This document shows, piece after piece, positions 26,046-34,881 of a DNA stretch of 64,000 nt (position 1 is its first letter; each line of letters starts with the position of its first letter). Below the pieces are notes generated by a model. That model ran no database searches and was not told the origin of the DNA. It was given only the letters and a program-made list of their open reading frames with translations. A program made the position numbers and the translations under genes. The stretch lies in assembly GCF_049803835.1 (NCBI RefSeq), contig NZ_JBNAGK010000009.1, positions 191,181-255,180 of the forward strand. The letters are read 5' to 3'. This DNA comes from Pacificoceanicola sp049803835 (GTDB lineage Bacteria > Pseudomonadota > Alphaproteobacteria > Rhodobacterales > Rhodobacteraceae).

Positions 26046-28451
26046 ATGACGACTGTCGTTTCCGCGCAGAGCGCGCAAAAGGGTTTCATCGGGAACAACC
26101 GGGTTTCGAAGGCGTCGAAGGTGGTGGCCGTTGCCATTGCCCTCGCGGCCGGAGTCGGTGCCGTGAGTGTTCCGCAGGTTGCCTTTGCCCAGGCCTATGC
26201 CTTCAATTCCGTGACCATCGAGGGCAACGCCCGCATCGAGGGCAGCACCATCCTGTCCTATGCCGGGATCGCCCGGGGTCAGCAGGTCAGCGCCGCGCAG
26301 CTGAACGATGCCTATCAGCGGATCGTCGGCTCCGGCCTGTTCGAATCCGTCGAACTCATCCCGCAGGGCTCCACGCTGCTCATCAAGGTTGTCGAATATC
26401 CCACGATCAACCGCATCAACTTCGAAGGCAACAAGCGCATCAAGGACGATGACCTTGCGTCCATCGTCCAGTCGCAATCGCGCCGCGTCTTCAGCCCGCG
26501 TCAGGCCGAGGCCGACGCGCAGGCGATTTCCGAAGCCTACGCCCAGCAGGGCCGCATTGCCGCGCGGGTGACTCCCAAGGTCATCAAGCGCAGCAACAAT
26601 CGCGTCGATCTCGCCTTCGAGATCTTCGAGGGCGGCATTTCCGAGATCGAGCGCATCGGCTTTTCCGGCAACGGCATCTATTCCGACCGCCGTCTGCGCC
26701 GGGTGCTGGAGACCAAGCAGGCGGGCTTCCTGCGGGCGCTGATCAAGAAGGACACCTTCGTCGAGGACCGCATCGAGTTCGACAAGCAGCTGCTGAACGA
26801 CTTCTACGCCTCGCGCGGCTATGTCGACTTCCGCGTCACCGGGGTGAACGCCGAGCTGGCGCAGGAGCGCGACGGCTATTTCGTGACCTTCAACATCGAG
26901 GAAGGCCAGCAGTTCAACGTGGGCGAGGTCACCGTGACCTCCGACCTGCCCGAGGTGGACAGCGACGCCTTCATGAAGGCGGTGAAGCTGCGCAGCGGCG
27001 TGGTCTATTCGCCGATGAAGGTGGAGAACGAGATTGCCCGCCTCGAGCGCATGGCGATCTCCGAGGGGCTCAATTTCGTCCGGGTCGAGCCGCGCATCAC
27101 CCGCAACGACCGTGACCTGACGCTGGACGTGGAGTTCATGCTGACCCGGGGCGAGCGCATCTTCGTCGAGCGCATCGACATCGAGGGCAACACCACCACG
27201 CTCGACCGCGTGGTGCGCGAGCAGTTCACCGTGGCGGAGGGCGATCCGTTCAACCCGCGCGCGATCCGTGAGAGCGCGGAGCGTATCCGCGCGCTCGGCT
27301 TCTTCAACACGGCAGACGTGCAGGCACGCGAGGGCTCCAGCCCGAACCAGGTGATCGTCGACGTCAATGTCGAGGAAAAACCCACCGGCTCGCTCAGCTT
27401 CGGCGGCTCCTACTCGACCACCGACGGCTTCGGCGCGTCGATCTCCTTCTCCGAGCGCAACTTCCTCGGGCGCGGGCAGGCCTTCAGCTTCGGCGTGCAG
27501 ACCACCGCAGGCGCCAACCGCTACAACCTGAACTTCGTCGAGCCGCGCTTCCTCGGCCGGGACGTGGCCTTCGGCCTCGCGCTCAGCTATGCCGAGAGCG
27601 AGATCCTGACCAGCAACTACAACACCGCCGATGGCGTGTTCCAGCCGTCGATCACCTTCCCGGTGTCCGAGAACGGCCGTCTGCAACTGCGCTACACGCT
27701 GCGCTATTCGGACATGCGCGATCTGGATTATACCACCGTCTTCGGCAGCCCGACGCTCAGCGGCAAGGCAGAGGTCGGCGCGGAGATCGGGCGCGAGGCG
27801 GCTTTGGGCGAGCGCTATGACAGCTCGCTCGGCTATACCTTCAGCTACGACACCCGCCGCACCGGCCTGAACCCGAATGCGGGCGTGCTGCTGGAGTTCG
27901 GCCAGGACTTCGGCGGTCTCGGCGGCGATACGCAGTTCATCCGGACCAAGGCCAAGGCCGTGGCGCAGACCAAGGTGATGAACGAGGAAGTCACGCTGCG
28001 GGCCTCCATCGAGGGTGGCGCACTGAGCTATTCCAAGGGCTCCAGCCGGGTGACCGACCGTTTCGTGGTCGGCCCGAACCTGATGCGCGGCTTCGAATAT
28101 GGCGGCATCGGCCCGCGCGAGAAGATCGCCGGGACGGACGTCAACGACGTGCTGGGCGGCAACTACTATGCCGTCGCCAGCTTCGAGGCGGAGTTCCCGC
28201 TCGGTCTGCCGGAGGAATACGGCATCACCGGCGGCGTGTTCTACGACGTCGGCTCGGTCTGGGGTTACGACAACCCGACGGGCAACCCGAACGTGCTCTA
28301 TTCGGACTTCAACGCCCGGCACGTGGTCGGTTTCTCGATCTTCTGGGACAGCTTCATCGGCCCGCTGCGGCTGAACTTCTCCGAAGCGGTGAAGAAAGAG
28401 AAATACGACCAGCCGCTGAACTTCAACCTGTCCGTCTCCACCGAATTCTGA
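26046..28451 (+). CDS. bamA: Outer-membrane protein assembly factor BamA
   Basis: This is the core of the BAM complex, which folds beta-barrel proteins into the outer membrane. The roughly 801-aa protein has a long, basic signal peptide ending VAFA. Five POTRA domains follow (from AFNSVTIEGNARIEG to about residue 420), then a C-terminal 16-strand barrel with the conserved VGPNLMRGFEYGGIGPR (VRGF-type) motif and a final FNLSVSTEF ending in Phe. The frame is open to a GTG at 26010, but the promoter at 25985-26013 makes 26046 (or 26025) more likely. The ompH gene follows 5 bp later. Confidence 0.96.
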   Translation: MTTVVSAQSAQKGFIGNNRVSKASKVVAVAIALAAGVGAVSVPQVAFAQAYAFNSVTIEGNARIEGSTILSYAGIARGQQVSAAQLNDAYQRIVGSGLFESVELIPQGSTLLIKVVEYPTINRINFEGNKRIKDDDLASIVQSQSRRVFSPRQAEADAQAISEAYAQQGRIAARVTPKVIKRSNNRVDLAFEIFEGGISEIERIGFSGNGIYSDRRLRRVLETKQAGFLRALIKKDTFVEDRIEFDKQLLNDFYASRGYVDFRVTGVNAELAQERDGYFVTFNIEEGQQFNVGEVTVTSDLPEVDSDAFMKAVKLRSGVVYSPMKVENEIARLERMAISEGLNFVRVEPRITRNDRDLTLDVEFMLTRGERIFVERIDIEGNTTTLDRVVREQFTVAEGDPFNPRAIRESAERIRALGFFNTADVQAREGSSPNQVIVDVNVEEKPTGSLSFGGSYSTTDGFGASISFSERNFLGRGQAFSFGVQTTAGANRYNLNFVEPRFLGRDVAFGLALSYAESEILTSNYNTADGVFQPSITFPVSENGRLQLRYTLRYSDMRDLDYTTVFGSPTLSGKAEVGAEIGREAALGERYDSSLGYTFSYDTRRTGLNPNAGVLLEFGQDFGGLGGDTQFIRTKAKAVAQTKVMNEEVTLRASIEGGALSYSKGSSRVTDRFVVGPNLMRGFEYGGIGPREKIAGTDVNDVLGGNYYAVASFEAEFPLGLPEEYGITGGVFYDVGSVWGYDNPTGNPNVLYSDFNARHVVGFSIFWDSFIGPLRLNFSEAVKKEKYDQPLNFNLSVSTEF

Positions 28452-28455
28452 CGCC

Positions 28456-29079
28456 ATGCGCCGCGTGCTGGCCTGTCTGACGCTGGCGCTCTGGCCTCTG
28501 GCCGGGGCGGCGCAGCCGGTGGGCGGCGCTCTGAGCGAGGGTGTGGTGCAAAGCCCGATCCTCGTTCTGGAGCTGGAGCGGGTTTTTTCCGAGAGCGCTT
28601 ACGGCAAGAGCACCATCGCCGACATCGAGCGCGAGAGCGCGGAACTGGCCGCGGAGAACCGCCAGATCGAAACCGAGCTGACCGAGGAGGAGCGCCGCCT
28701 GACCGAGCAGCGCGCCACCTTGTCGCCGGAGAATTTCCGCACGCTGGCGGACGCCTTCGACAAGAAGGTGCAGCGCCTGCGCGACGAGCAGGACGCCAAG
28801 GCCCGCAAGGTCAGCGCCCGTCCGGACGAGGCGCGGCGGCAGATGATCCAGATCGTCCAGCCAATCCTGCGCCAGATCATGGTGGACAGTCGCGCCGCGG
28901 TGATCCTCGAACGGCGGGCGGTGATCGTGGCGGTTTCGGACGTGGACGTGACGGACCTCGTGATCGAACGCATGGACGCGCAGATCGGCGCGGGCGACGA
29001 CCTGCCGCCCCCCGCCGAGACCGCGCCCGCACCGGCGCCGGAGCCGGACGCAACGCCAGCGGCACCCACGCAGCCCTGA
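28456..29079 (+). CDS. OmpH/Skp-family periplasmic chaperone
   Basis: The 207-aa protein has a signal peptide (ending AGAAQ), a short beta strand (PILVLELERVFSES) and a long coiled-coil hairpin (about 50-130, ERESAELAAENRQIETEL and so on). A second strand region (AAVILERRAVIVAVSDVDVTD) precedes a Pro/Ala-rich tail. The fold is that of Skp, which holds unfolded outer-membrane proteins on the way to BamA, encoded directly upstream. Confidence 0.9.
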   Translation: MRRVLACLTLALWPLAGAAQPVGGALSEGVVQSPILVLELERVFSESAYGKSTIADIERESAELAAENRQIETELTEEERRLTEQRATLSPENFRTLADAFDKKVQRLRDEQDAKARKVSARPDEARRQMIQIVQPILRQIMVDSRAAVILERRAVIVAVSDVDVTDLVIERMDAQIGAGDDLPPPAETAPAPAPEPDATPAAPTQP

Positions 29080-29136
29080 ACCTTGCCCCGGTCCGTCCGG
29101 GTTGCTAGGCAGATGCAAACGACAAAGGACCCGGCC

Positions 29137-29598
29137 ATGACCGACACGCTGCTTACCGCGGACATCCAGCTGATTCAGCGGCTGATCCCGCACCGCTACC
29201 CGTTCCTGCTCGTCGATCGGGTGATCGACATCGACGGCACCAAGTCCGCCGTCGGGATCAAGAACGTCACCATGAACGAGCCGCATTTCCAGGGCCATTT
29301 TCCCGGCCTGCCGATCATGCCGGGCGTCACCATCGTCGAGGCGATGGCGCAGACGGCGGCGGTGATGGTGGGCACGGCGCTGAACCTCGCGGACAAGGAG
29401 TTGAAGGTCTATTTCATGGCAATCGACAACTGCAAGTTCCGCCGCAAGGTGGTTCCGGGCGACCAGCTTCGGATGAAGCTGACCACGCTACGCGGCAAGC
29501 CCGGCGGCAAGGTCTGGAAGTTCGGCGGCGTGGCGGAAGTCGACGGCGAGATGGCCGCGGAATGCGAGTTCACCGCCATGATGGACCTGCCCGCGTGA
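29137..29598 (+). CDS. fabZ: (3R)-Hydroxyacyl-ACP dehydratase FabZ
   Basis: This enzyme dehydrates 3-hydroxyacyl-ACP in fatty-acid elongation. The 153-aa hot-dog protein has catalytic His in NEPHFQGHFPGLPIMPG and Glu in VTIVEAMAQTAAVM. ATG 29137 has AGGA 7 nt upstream. No lpxD lies between ompH and fabZ, unlike in many Gram-negatives. The stop overlaps the GTG of lpxA. Confidence 0.97.
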   Translation: MTDTLLTADIQLIQRLIPHRYPFLLVDRVIDIDGTKSAVGIKNVTMNEPHFQGHFPGLPIMPGVTIVEAMAQTAAVMVGTALNLADKELKVYFMAIDNCKFRRKVVPGDQLRMKLTTLRGKPGGKVWKFGGVAEVDGEMAAECEFTAMMDLPA

Positions 29599-30383
29599 CC
29601 CCCGCGACGGTCCATCCGAGCGCCATCGTCGAAGAGGGCGCGGTCCTTGGCGGCGGCAGCTACATCGGCCCGTTCTGCCATATCGGCCCGGAGGTGGTGA
29701 TCGGCCAGAACGTGACGCTGAAGAGCCACGTGGTGGTCACCGGCCAGACCGAGATCGGCGACGAGACCACGGTGTTTTCCTTCTCCGTGCTGGGCGAGAT
29801 CCCGCAGGATCTCAAGTTCAAGGGCGAAAAGACGAAGCTGGTCATCGGCAAGCGCAACCGCATCCGCGAGCATGTGACCATGAACACCGGCACCGAGGGC
29901 GGTGGCGGCGTCACGCGCGTCGGGGACGACGGGCTGTTCATGGCGGGCTGCCACGTCGCGCATGACGCGCAGGTCGGGAACCGGGTGATCGTGGTAAACT
30001 CAGCCGCGCTGGCCGGGCATTGCGTGCTGGAGGATGACGTGATCATCGGCGGGCTCAGCGGTGTGCACCAATGGGTGCGCATCGGCAAGGGCGCGATCAT
30101 CGGCGCGGTGACCATGGTGACGAACGACGTCATTCCCTATGGCCTCGTGCAGGCGCCGCGCGGCAAGCTCGACGGGCTGAACCTCGTTGGCCTCAAGCGC
30201 CGGGGCGTGGCCCGTTCGGACATCACCGCGCTCAGGGCGGCGTTCCAGATGCTGGCACAGGGCGAAGGCGCCTTCCAGGACCGGGCGCGCAGGCTCGGAG
30301 AGGAGACCCAGAGCGATTACGTTCGCGAGATCGTCGACTTCGTGCTGGGCGACAGCGACCGCTCGTTCCTGACGCCGGGCTGA
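29595..30383 (+). CDS. lpxA: UDP-GlcNAc O-acyltransferase LpxA
   Basis: The first enzyme of lipid A synthesis adds a 3-hydroxyacyl chain to UDP-GlcNAc. The 262-aa protein is a left-handed beta-helix of hexapeptide repeats (IVEEGAVLGGGSYIG, NVTLKSHVVV) with catalytic His in GCHVAHDAQVGN. The helical C-terminus follows GLNLVGLKRRG. It starts with GTG at 29595, overlapping the fabZ stop by 4 bp. Confidence 0.96.
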   Translation: MTPATVHPSAIVEEGAVLGGGSYIGPFCHIGPEVVIGQNVTLKSHVVVTGQTEIGDETTVFSFSVLGEIPQDLKFKGEKTKLVIGKRNRIREHVTMNTGTEGGGGVTRVGDDGLFMAGCHVAHDAQVGNRVIVVNSAALAGHCVLEDDVIIGGLSGVHQWVRIGKGAIIGAVTMVTNDVIPYGLVQAPRGKLDGLNLVGLKRRGVARSDITALRAAFQMLAQGEGAFQDRARRLGEETQSDYVREIVDFVLGDSDRSFLTPG

Positions 30384-30388
30384 TCCCG

Positions 30389-31174
30389 GTGCTTGCGTTG
30401 ATCGCCGGGCGCGGGGCATTGCCGCCTGCGGTGGTGGCGGCCTTGCCCGATGCGCCGCTGATCTGCGCATTGGAGGGGTCCGAGCCGGATCGGCTGACCG
30501 CGGATCATGTGTTCCGTCTCGAACGGCTGGGTGGGTTCCTGAACGGTTTGAAACGCCGGGGCGTGACGGAGCTGTGCCTGTGCGGCAGCGTCGATCGCCC
30601 CCGGCTCTCGCTGCTACGACTGGATTTCGCAACCTTGAAACTCGTCCCCGGCATCAAGCGCGCGCTCGCCCATGGCGATGATGGCGCCTTGCGGATCGTG
30701 ATTGCGCTGATCGAGGAGGCGGGGTTCAAGGTCGTGGCCGCGCATGAGGTTGCGCCTGCCTTGCTGCCGCCTGCCGGGGTGCTGACCAGGGTCCAGCCGG
30801 ACAAGGAAGCCCGCCACGCGGCGGAGGAGGGCGACCGGGTGTCGCTCAGCCAGGCTCGCGAGGATCTCGGGCAGGCCTGCGTGGTGCGCGGCGGCGAAGT
30901 GATCGCCCGCGAAGGGCAGGACGGAACGGATGCGATGCTGGCGCGGATGGAGCCGAGCCCCGGCGCGGTGTTCTACAAGGCGACGAAACCGGGACAGGAC
31001 CGGCGGGCCGACCTGCCAGTGATCGGCCCGGAGACCGCGCGACGGGTCGTTGAACTGGGCCTTGCGGGTATCGTGATCGAGGCGGGCGGTGTCATGGTGC
31101 TGGACCGCGCCGAGGTGATCCGGACGCTCGACAAGGCGGGTCTGTTCCTCTGGGTCCGGGAAAGGGCGGTCTGA
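30389..31174 (+). CDS. lpxI: UDP-2,3-diacylglucosamine pyrophosphatase LpxI
   Basis: LpxI hydrolyses UDP-2,3-diacylglucosamine to lipid X, replacing LpxH in alphaproteobacteria. The 261-aa protein has the two-domain DUF1009 layout: an N-terminal Rossmann-like lobe (ALIAGRGALPPAV, LCLCGSVDRP) and a C-terminal lobe (GQDGTDAML, ATKPGQDRRADLPVIGP). GTG 30389 lies 6 bp after the lpxA stop; a TTG at 30398 is also possible. It overlaps lpxB by 1 bp (TGATG). Confidence 0.93.
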   Translation: MLALIAGRGALPPAVVAALPDAPLICALEGSEPDRLTADHVFRLERLGGFLNGLKRRGVTELCLCGSVDRPRLSLLRLDFATLKLVPGIKRALAHGDDGALRIVIALIEEAGFKVVAAHEVAPALLPPAGVLTRVQPDKEARHAAEEGDRVSLSQAREDLGQACVVRGGEVIAREGQDGTDAMLARMEPSPGAVFYKATKPGQDRRADLPVIGPETARRVVELGLAGIVIEAGGVMVLDRAEVIRTLDKAGLFLWVRERAV

Positions 31175-32334
31175 TGCGGGTGTTCATCACGGCGGGCGAG
31201 GCTTCCGGCGACAAGCTGGGCGCGGCCTTGATGCAGGGTCTCAAGGACCTGGTTCCGGATGTCACGTTTCGCGGCATCGGCGGGGCGCGGATGGCGGCCG
31301 AAGGGCTGGAGAGCCTGTTTCCCATGGATGAGATCAGCATCATGGGGATCGGCGAGATCCTGAAGGAATACCGCCACCTGAAGGCGCGGATCCGGCAGAC
31401 GGCGGAGGCGGTGATCGCGGAGCGCCCGGACGTGCTCATTACCATCGACCTGCCGGAATTTTCCCTGCGGGTGAACCGGCTGGTGAAGGCCGGATCGGAT
31501 GTGCGGATCGTGCACTACGTCGCGCCGACGGTCTGGGCCTGGCGTCCGGGGCGGGCGGCGAAGATGGCGGCGCATGTGGACCAGGTTCTGGCGCTGTTGC
31601 CGTTTGAGCCACCGTATATGCAAGCCGCCGGGATCGCCTGCGATTTCGTCGGGCATCCGGTGGTGACGGACCCGCAGGCGACAGAAGCAGAGGCGGAGGC
31701 GTTCCGGGCGGGGCAGGGCATCGACGGGCCGATGGCCCTGATGCTGCCGGGCTCGCGCCGGTCCGAGATTTCCCGGCTGATGCCGATCTTCTCCGATGTC
31801 GCGCGGCGTTTGCACGCGGCGCGTCCCGACCTGCGGCTGGTGGTGCCCGCCGCGCCCAACGTGGCGGCGGCGGTGCGCGAGGCAGTCTCGGGCTGGCCCG
31901 GATCGCCGCTGGTGATCGCGCCGGACGGCGACGCGGGCGGCGCGATGAAACGCGCGTCGTTCAAGGCGGCGGACGTGGCGCTGGCGGCGTCCGGGACGGT
32001 CTCGCTCGAATTGGCGGCGGCGGGCACGCCGATGGTGATCGCCTATGACATGAGCTGGCTTAGCCGCCAGATCATCGGGCGGATGTTGCTGGTGGATACG
32101 GTAACCCTGGTCAATCTGGTGTCCGAGACCCGCGCGGTGCCGGAATTCATCGGCCAGAAATGCCAGCCGGAGCCGATTGCGAAGGCGGTGCTGGAGGTTC
32201 TGGACCATCCCGGTGACCAGCAGGCGGCGATGGACCTGACCATGCAGCGCCTTGGCCGGGGCGGGGATTTCCCCGGTCTGCGGGCGGCACGGGCGGTGCT
32301 GGACGGGCTGCCGGGGTCAGCGACACGGCACTAA
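31174..32334 (+). CDS. lpxB: Lipid-A-disaccharide synthase
   Basis: LpxB is a GT19 glycosyltransferase that joins lipid X to UDP-diacylglucosamine. The 386-aa protein has FITAGEASGDKLGA at its N-terminus, SPTVWAWRPGR-like YVAPTVWAWRPGRAAK, the LMLPGSRRSEI nucleotide-binding loop, and the SGTVSLELA motif with TPMVIAYDMS. It ends the fabZ-lpxA-lpxI-lpxB run. Confidence 0.96.
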   Translation: MRVFITAGEASGDKLGAALMQGLKDLVPDVTFRGIGGARMAAEGLESLFPMDEISIMGIGEILKEYRHLKARIRQTAEAVIAERPDVLITIDLPEFSLRVNRLVKAGSDVRIVHYVAPTVWAWRPGRAAKMAAHVDQVLALLPFEPPYMQAAGIACDFVGHPVVTDPQATEAEAEAFRAGQGIDGPMALMLPGSRRSEISRLMPIFSDVARRLHAARPDLRLVVPAAPNVAAAVREAVSGWPGSPLVIAPDGDAGGAMKRASFKAADVALAASGTVSLELAAAGTPMVIAYDMSWLSRQIIGRMLLVDTVTLVNLVSETRAVPEFIGQKCQPEPIAKAVLEVLDHPGDQQAAMDLTMQRLGRGGDFPGLRAARAVLDGLPGSATRH

Positions 32335-32474
32335 AGCGCCCCGCCTTGAACCTGAGCCACAAATACCCTGTCGCACCTGCGGTGCTATCGGGACATGTGT
32401 GGCGCAGGGTCATTCGGGGAAAAGGCGGGACGCTGCAAGGCTTGGGACCCACCCTGCCGCGGAGCAACGCCCGG

Positions 32475-34076
32475 TCAATGCGCGTCGTCCCAGATGCCGA
32501 TGACCTGGTAGTATCGGCATTCCAGTTCCGGAGGGCGTTTGCGCAGGTAGGTCACGTCGTATTTCATCACGAAGCCGATCGGGTTCTGGCTCGCCACCCC
32601 CATCACCGCAAGCAGCGCGTTCGCCGCCCGTTCGTCTCCCGTCTTTTTGCCGTCGTCGGCGAAGGTGCCGAAGGTGTCGTCCGTATAGCACGCCCAGACC
32701 AGATCCCCGCCCCAATGCTTCGGCATCCGGCCCATGTAGCCGGGGTAAAGCGACTTGATCAGCGTGGTCACGGAGCCGGTCATGCCGATCTTTTTCCACT
32801 GGCGGAACAGGCCGCCGTGCTTTGGATAGTTGGCCGCCATCGAGATCAGTCCGAGCGCGGTCTTGCGCGCCGGGCTGGGTTCGGGAAGGGTCGGCAGGAC
32901 ATGAAGCGGCGGATCGCCCGCCTCGGTGCGCGGCGCGAAATAGACGATGAGGTTGCGCCGATCCTCCGGATCGCTGCCACTGTCCGCCTCGGGTTTCATC
33001 CGGCCATAAGAAAACACCCCGTACTCCGCACCGCCCACATGCCAGCCGCGCCGCGTGTCGCCGCGCCAGCCCCAGGTCACGATGGCGGAGAAGTTGAGGT
33101 AGGGGAACTGCGTGTGCAGGTCCTTGACGATCGTTTCGGCGTAGCCCTGGCAGTTGGTGAGCGCCTTGCGATGCTTTGCCTTGAGTTTGGTGTCGAAGTA
33201 GTGCTTCACGACCGCCTCGCGCTCGCGGCGGTCATAGCAGCGGTTGACCTGCTGGCGCACGGTGTCGACGATATGGGCCAGTTGCCCGGCGGGATCTGTG
33301 GGCACCGATTCGTATCCGGCGGCCTCGGCAATGACGGCGGCGGCCTCGGCCTCGCCGAAGGGTTCGCCCGCCGCTTCGGCTGCCCTGCGGGCATGGATCA
33401 CCTTGCAGGCCCCGAAGGCCGACACCGCCGCCATGGCAAGGCTCTGGTAATTCCCGCCGACGCGGATCATCTCGCGCGGGTCGCCATAAGACAGATCATA
33501 GGTCTGCCACAGCAGGTTTTTCTTGTGCTCCTGCGTGGTCAGCGCGGTTTCGATGGCCGTCAGCGCATAGCGCAGCGCATCGGGGTTGATGTTGAAGAGG
33601 TCGTCCTCGACGGACGTGAGTCCGCCCAGAGCGGGATCGGCCCGGCGCGCGGCGATGCTTTCAAGGATGTCGGTCGCGGTCTTGATATGCGTGATATGGT
33701 CGGACTGGAGCAGCCACTCGATCACCGCCTGGTAGACCTTTTCCTCCAGTTCGTCGAACAGGGTTTCCATGTCGGTCTTGAGGTCGGAGACCTGCCGTTG
33801 CAGCGCCTGGACGGCGCTGTAGATCTTGTCCTCCGTGGTCGGCACCGGCAGGAAGGAGGCGATGGCGGCCACCCCGAAGGACACCGCCCCGAGACCCGCC
33901 GAGAGTTTGCCGGCCCAGGTCAGGCCCTGCATCACCGTCTGGAAATCGTTCAGCGTCTTGCCCGCTTCCGAGAGTTTGGCCGCTTCCTTTTGCCAGCCCT
34001 CCAGCTTGTCGGCGGCGGCCTTGGCGTAGCCTGCGTAGGTCTTGGCGGTTTTGGCGACGTGGGCGGCATCGGTCAT
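32475..34076 (-). CDS. 533-aa protein with helical hairpin core, possible pore-forming type
   Basis: I do not recognise an established family. ATG 34076 has AGGAG 8 nt upstream. Residues 1-45 are Ala/Lys-rich and helical. A hydrophobic segment at about 52-78 (GKLSAGLGAVSFGVAAIASF) is followed by a long amphipathic helix (EDKIYSAVQALQRQVSDLK, then ETLFDELEEKVYQAVIEWLL). The large C-terminal part (about 250-533) is Trp/Tyr-rich and mixed alpha/beta (FSAIVTWGWRGDTRRGWH, CRYYQVIGIWDD). There is no signal peptide. A hydrophobic hairpin beside a long coiled coil recalls alpha-helical pore-forming toxins, but this is inference. It stands alone, convergent with lpxB. Confidence 0.75.
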   Translation of the reverse strand: MTDAAHVAKTAKTYAGYAKAAADKLEGWQKEAAKLSEAGKTLNDFQTVMQGLTWAGKLSAGLGAVSFGVAAIASFLPVPTTEDKIYSAVQALQRQVSDLKTDMETLFDELEEKVYQAVIEWLLQSDHITHIKTATDILESIAARRADPALGGLTSVEDDLFNINPDALRYALTAIETALTTQEHKKNLLWQTYDLSYGDPREMIRVGGNYQSLAMAAVSAFGACKVIHARRAAEAAGEPFGEAEAAAVIAEAAGYESVPTDPAGQLAHIVDTVRQQVNRCYDRREREAVVKHYFDTKLKAKHRKALTNCQGYAETIVKDLHTQFPYLNFSAIVTWGWRGDTRRGWHVGGAEYGVFSYGRMKPEADSGSDPEDRRNLIVYFAPRTEAGDPPLHVLPTLPEPSPARKTALGLISMAANYPKHGGLFRQWKKIGMTGSVTTLIKSLYPGYMGRMPKHWGGDLVWACYTDDTFGTFADDGKKTGDERAANALLAVMGVASQNPIGFVMKYDVTYLRKRPPELECRYYQVIGIWDDAH

Positions 34077-34187
34077 GGCGGGCGCTCCTGAAATCTTCGG
34101 CTGAAAAAATGCAATCGGGCAAGGCAACCCGGTCAGGTTCCCGTAAAACTCCGGTCAATCAAGACATAACTGTCTGCCGGGTATGAA

Positions 34188-34222
34188 AAAGCCCCCGGAG
34201 GCGCGGGGCATCCGGGGGCTTT
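34188..34222 (-). terminator. Rho-independent terminator of the IalB gene
   Basis: AAAGCCCCCGGA and TCCGGGGGCTTT form a 12-bp stem around an 11-nt loop, 21 bp after the stop codon. On the minus strand the stem is followed by TTTTT. Confidence 0.93.
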
Positions 34223-34242
34223 GGCCGTCTTTGGGACGGGAT

Positions 34243-34881
34243 TTACTGGTTCAGCGAGGACGCCTGCTCATAGGCGGCGGTGAAGCCGTTCAGCGACATG
34301 TCGACCGCGACCTTCTGATCCGGGGCCAGCGCCGGGATGATGGTCACGACGCCCTTGGCGCCCGCCTTGAAGCGCTGGATGTCCTCGGCGGTGAAACCGA
34401 CACGGGCGTAGCAGCCCACCGGCGCACAGAAGCTGTAGTCATAGCGCCGGGCCTGGCCGCCATCGACGGAGACCGCGAGCTTCTGGGTCAGCAGGGTTTC
34501 GAGCGGCACGACGAAGGTGCCCCCGGCCACCGCGCGGCCGCCGTTGTTGAGCTTGAAGATGCTGACCTCGGCGACGGAGGCACCGTTCTTGTCCTTCAGG
34601 AGCTGGTACATCTGGCAGACTTCGTCCTGGCCTTCGACCCGGAGGCACTGCAGGGACCAGTCGCCGAAGGTGTCCTTGATGTAGGTCTGCGGCTGGTTCG
34701 GATTGCCCTGCGACTCAGGTGTATCCTCCTCGCCGAGGTCGAGCGCACCGCCGATGTTGGTGCTGCCGGCCTGCGAATCCTGGGCCGGCTCGGCGGCCGG
34801 TTCCGTTGCGGTGTCCTGGGCCAATGCCGGCGCCGCACCGAGCGCGGCCAGAAGCGACAGAAGAAGAATGGGTCTTGTCAT
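34243..34881 (-). CDS. Invasion associated locus B (IalB) family exported protein
   Basis: The 212-aa protein has a signal peptide (MTRPILLLSLLAALGAAPALA), an acidic low-complexity linker (about 22-62) and an IalB domain. The domain signatures are FGDWSLQCLRVEGQDEVCQM (two cysteines), FVVPLETLL and the cysteine pair FCAPVGCYARVG. IalB was named for erythrocyte invasion in Bartonella, but the family is widespread in free-living alphaproteobacteria with no proven role. A strong terminator follows. Confidence 0.92.
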   Translation of the reverse strand: MTRPILLLSLLAALGAAPALAQDTATEPAAEPAQDSQAGSTNIGGALDLGEEDTPESQGNPNQPQTYIKDTFGDWSLQCLRVEGQDEVCQMYQLLKDKNGASVAEVSIFKLNNGGRAVAGGTFVVPLETLLTQKLAVSVDGGQARRYDYSFCAPVGCYARVGFTAEDIQRFKAGAKGVVTIIPALAPDQKVAVDMSLNGFTAAYEQASSLNQ

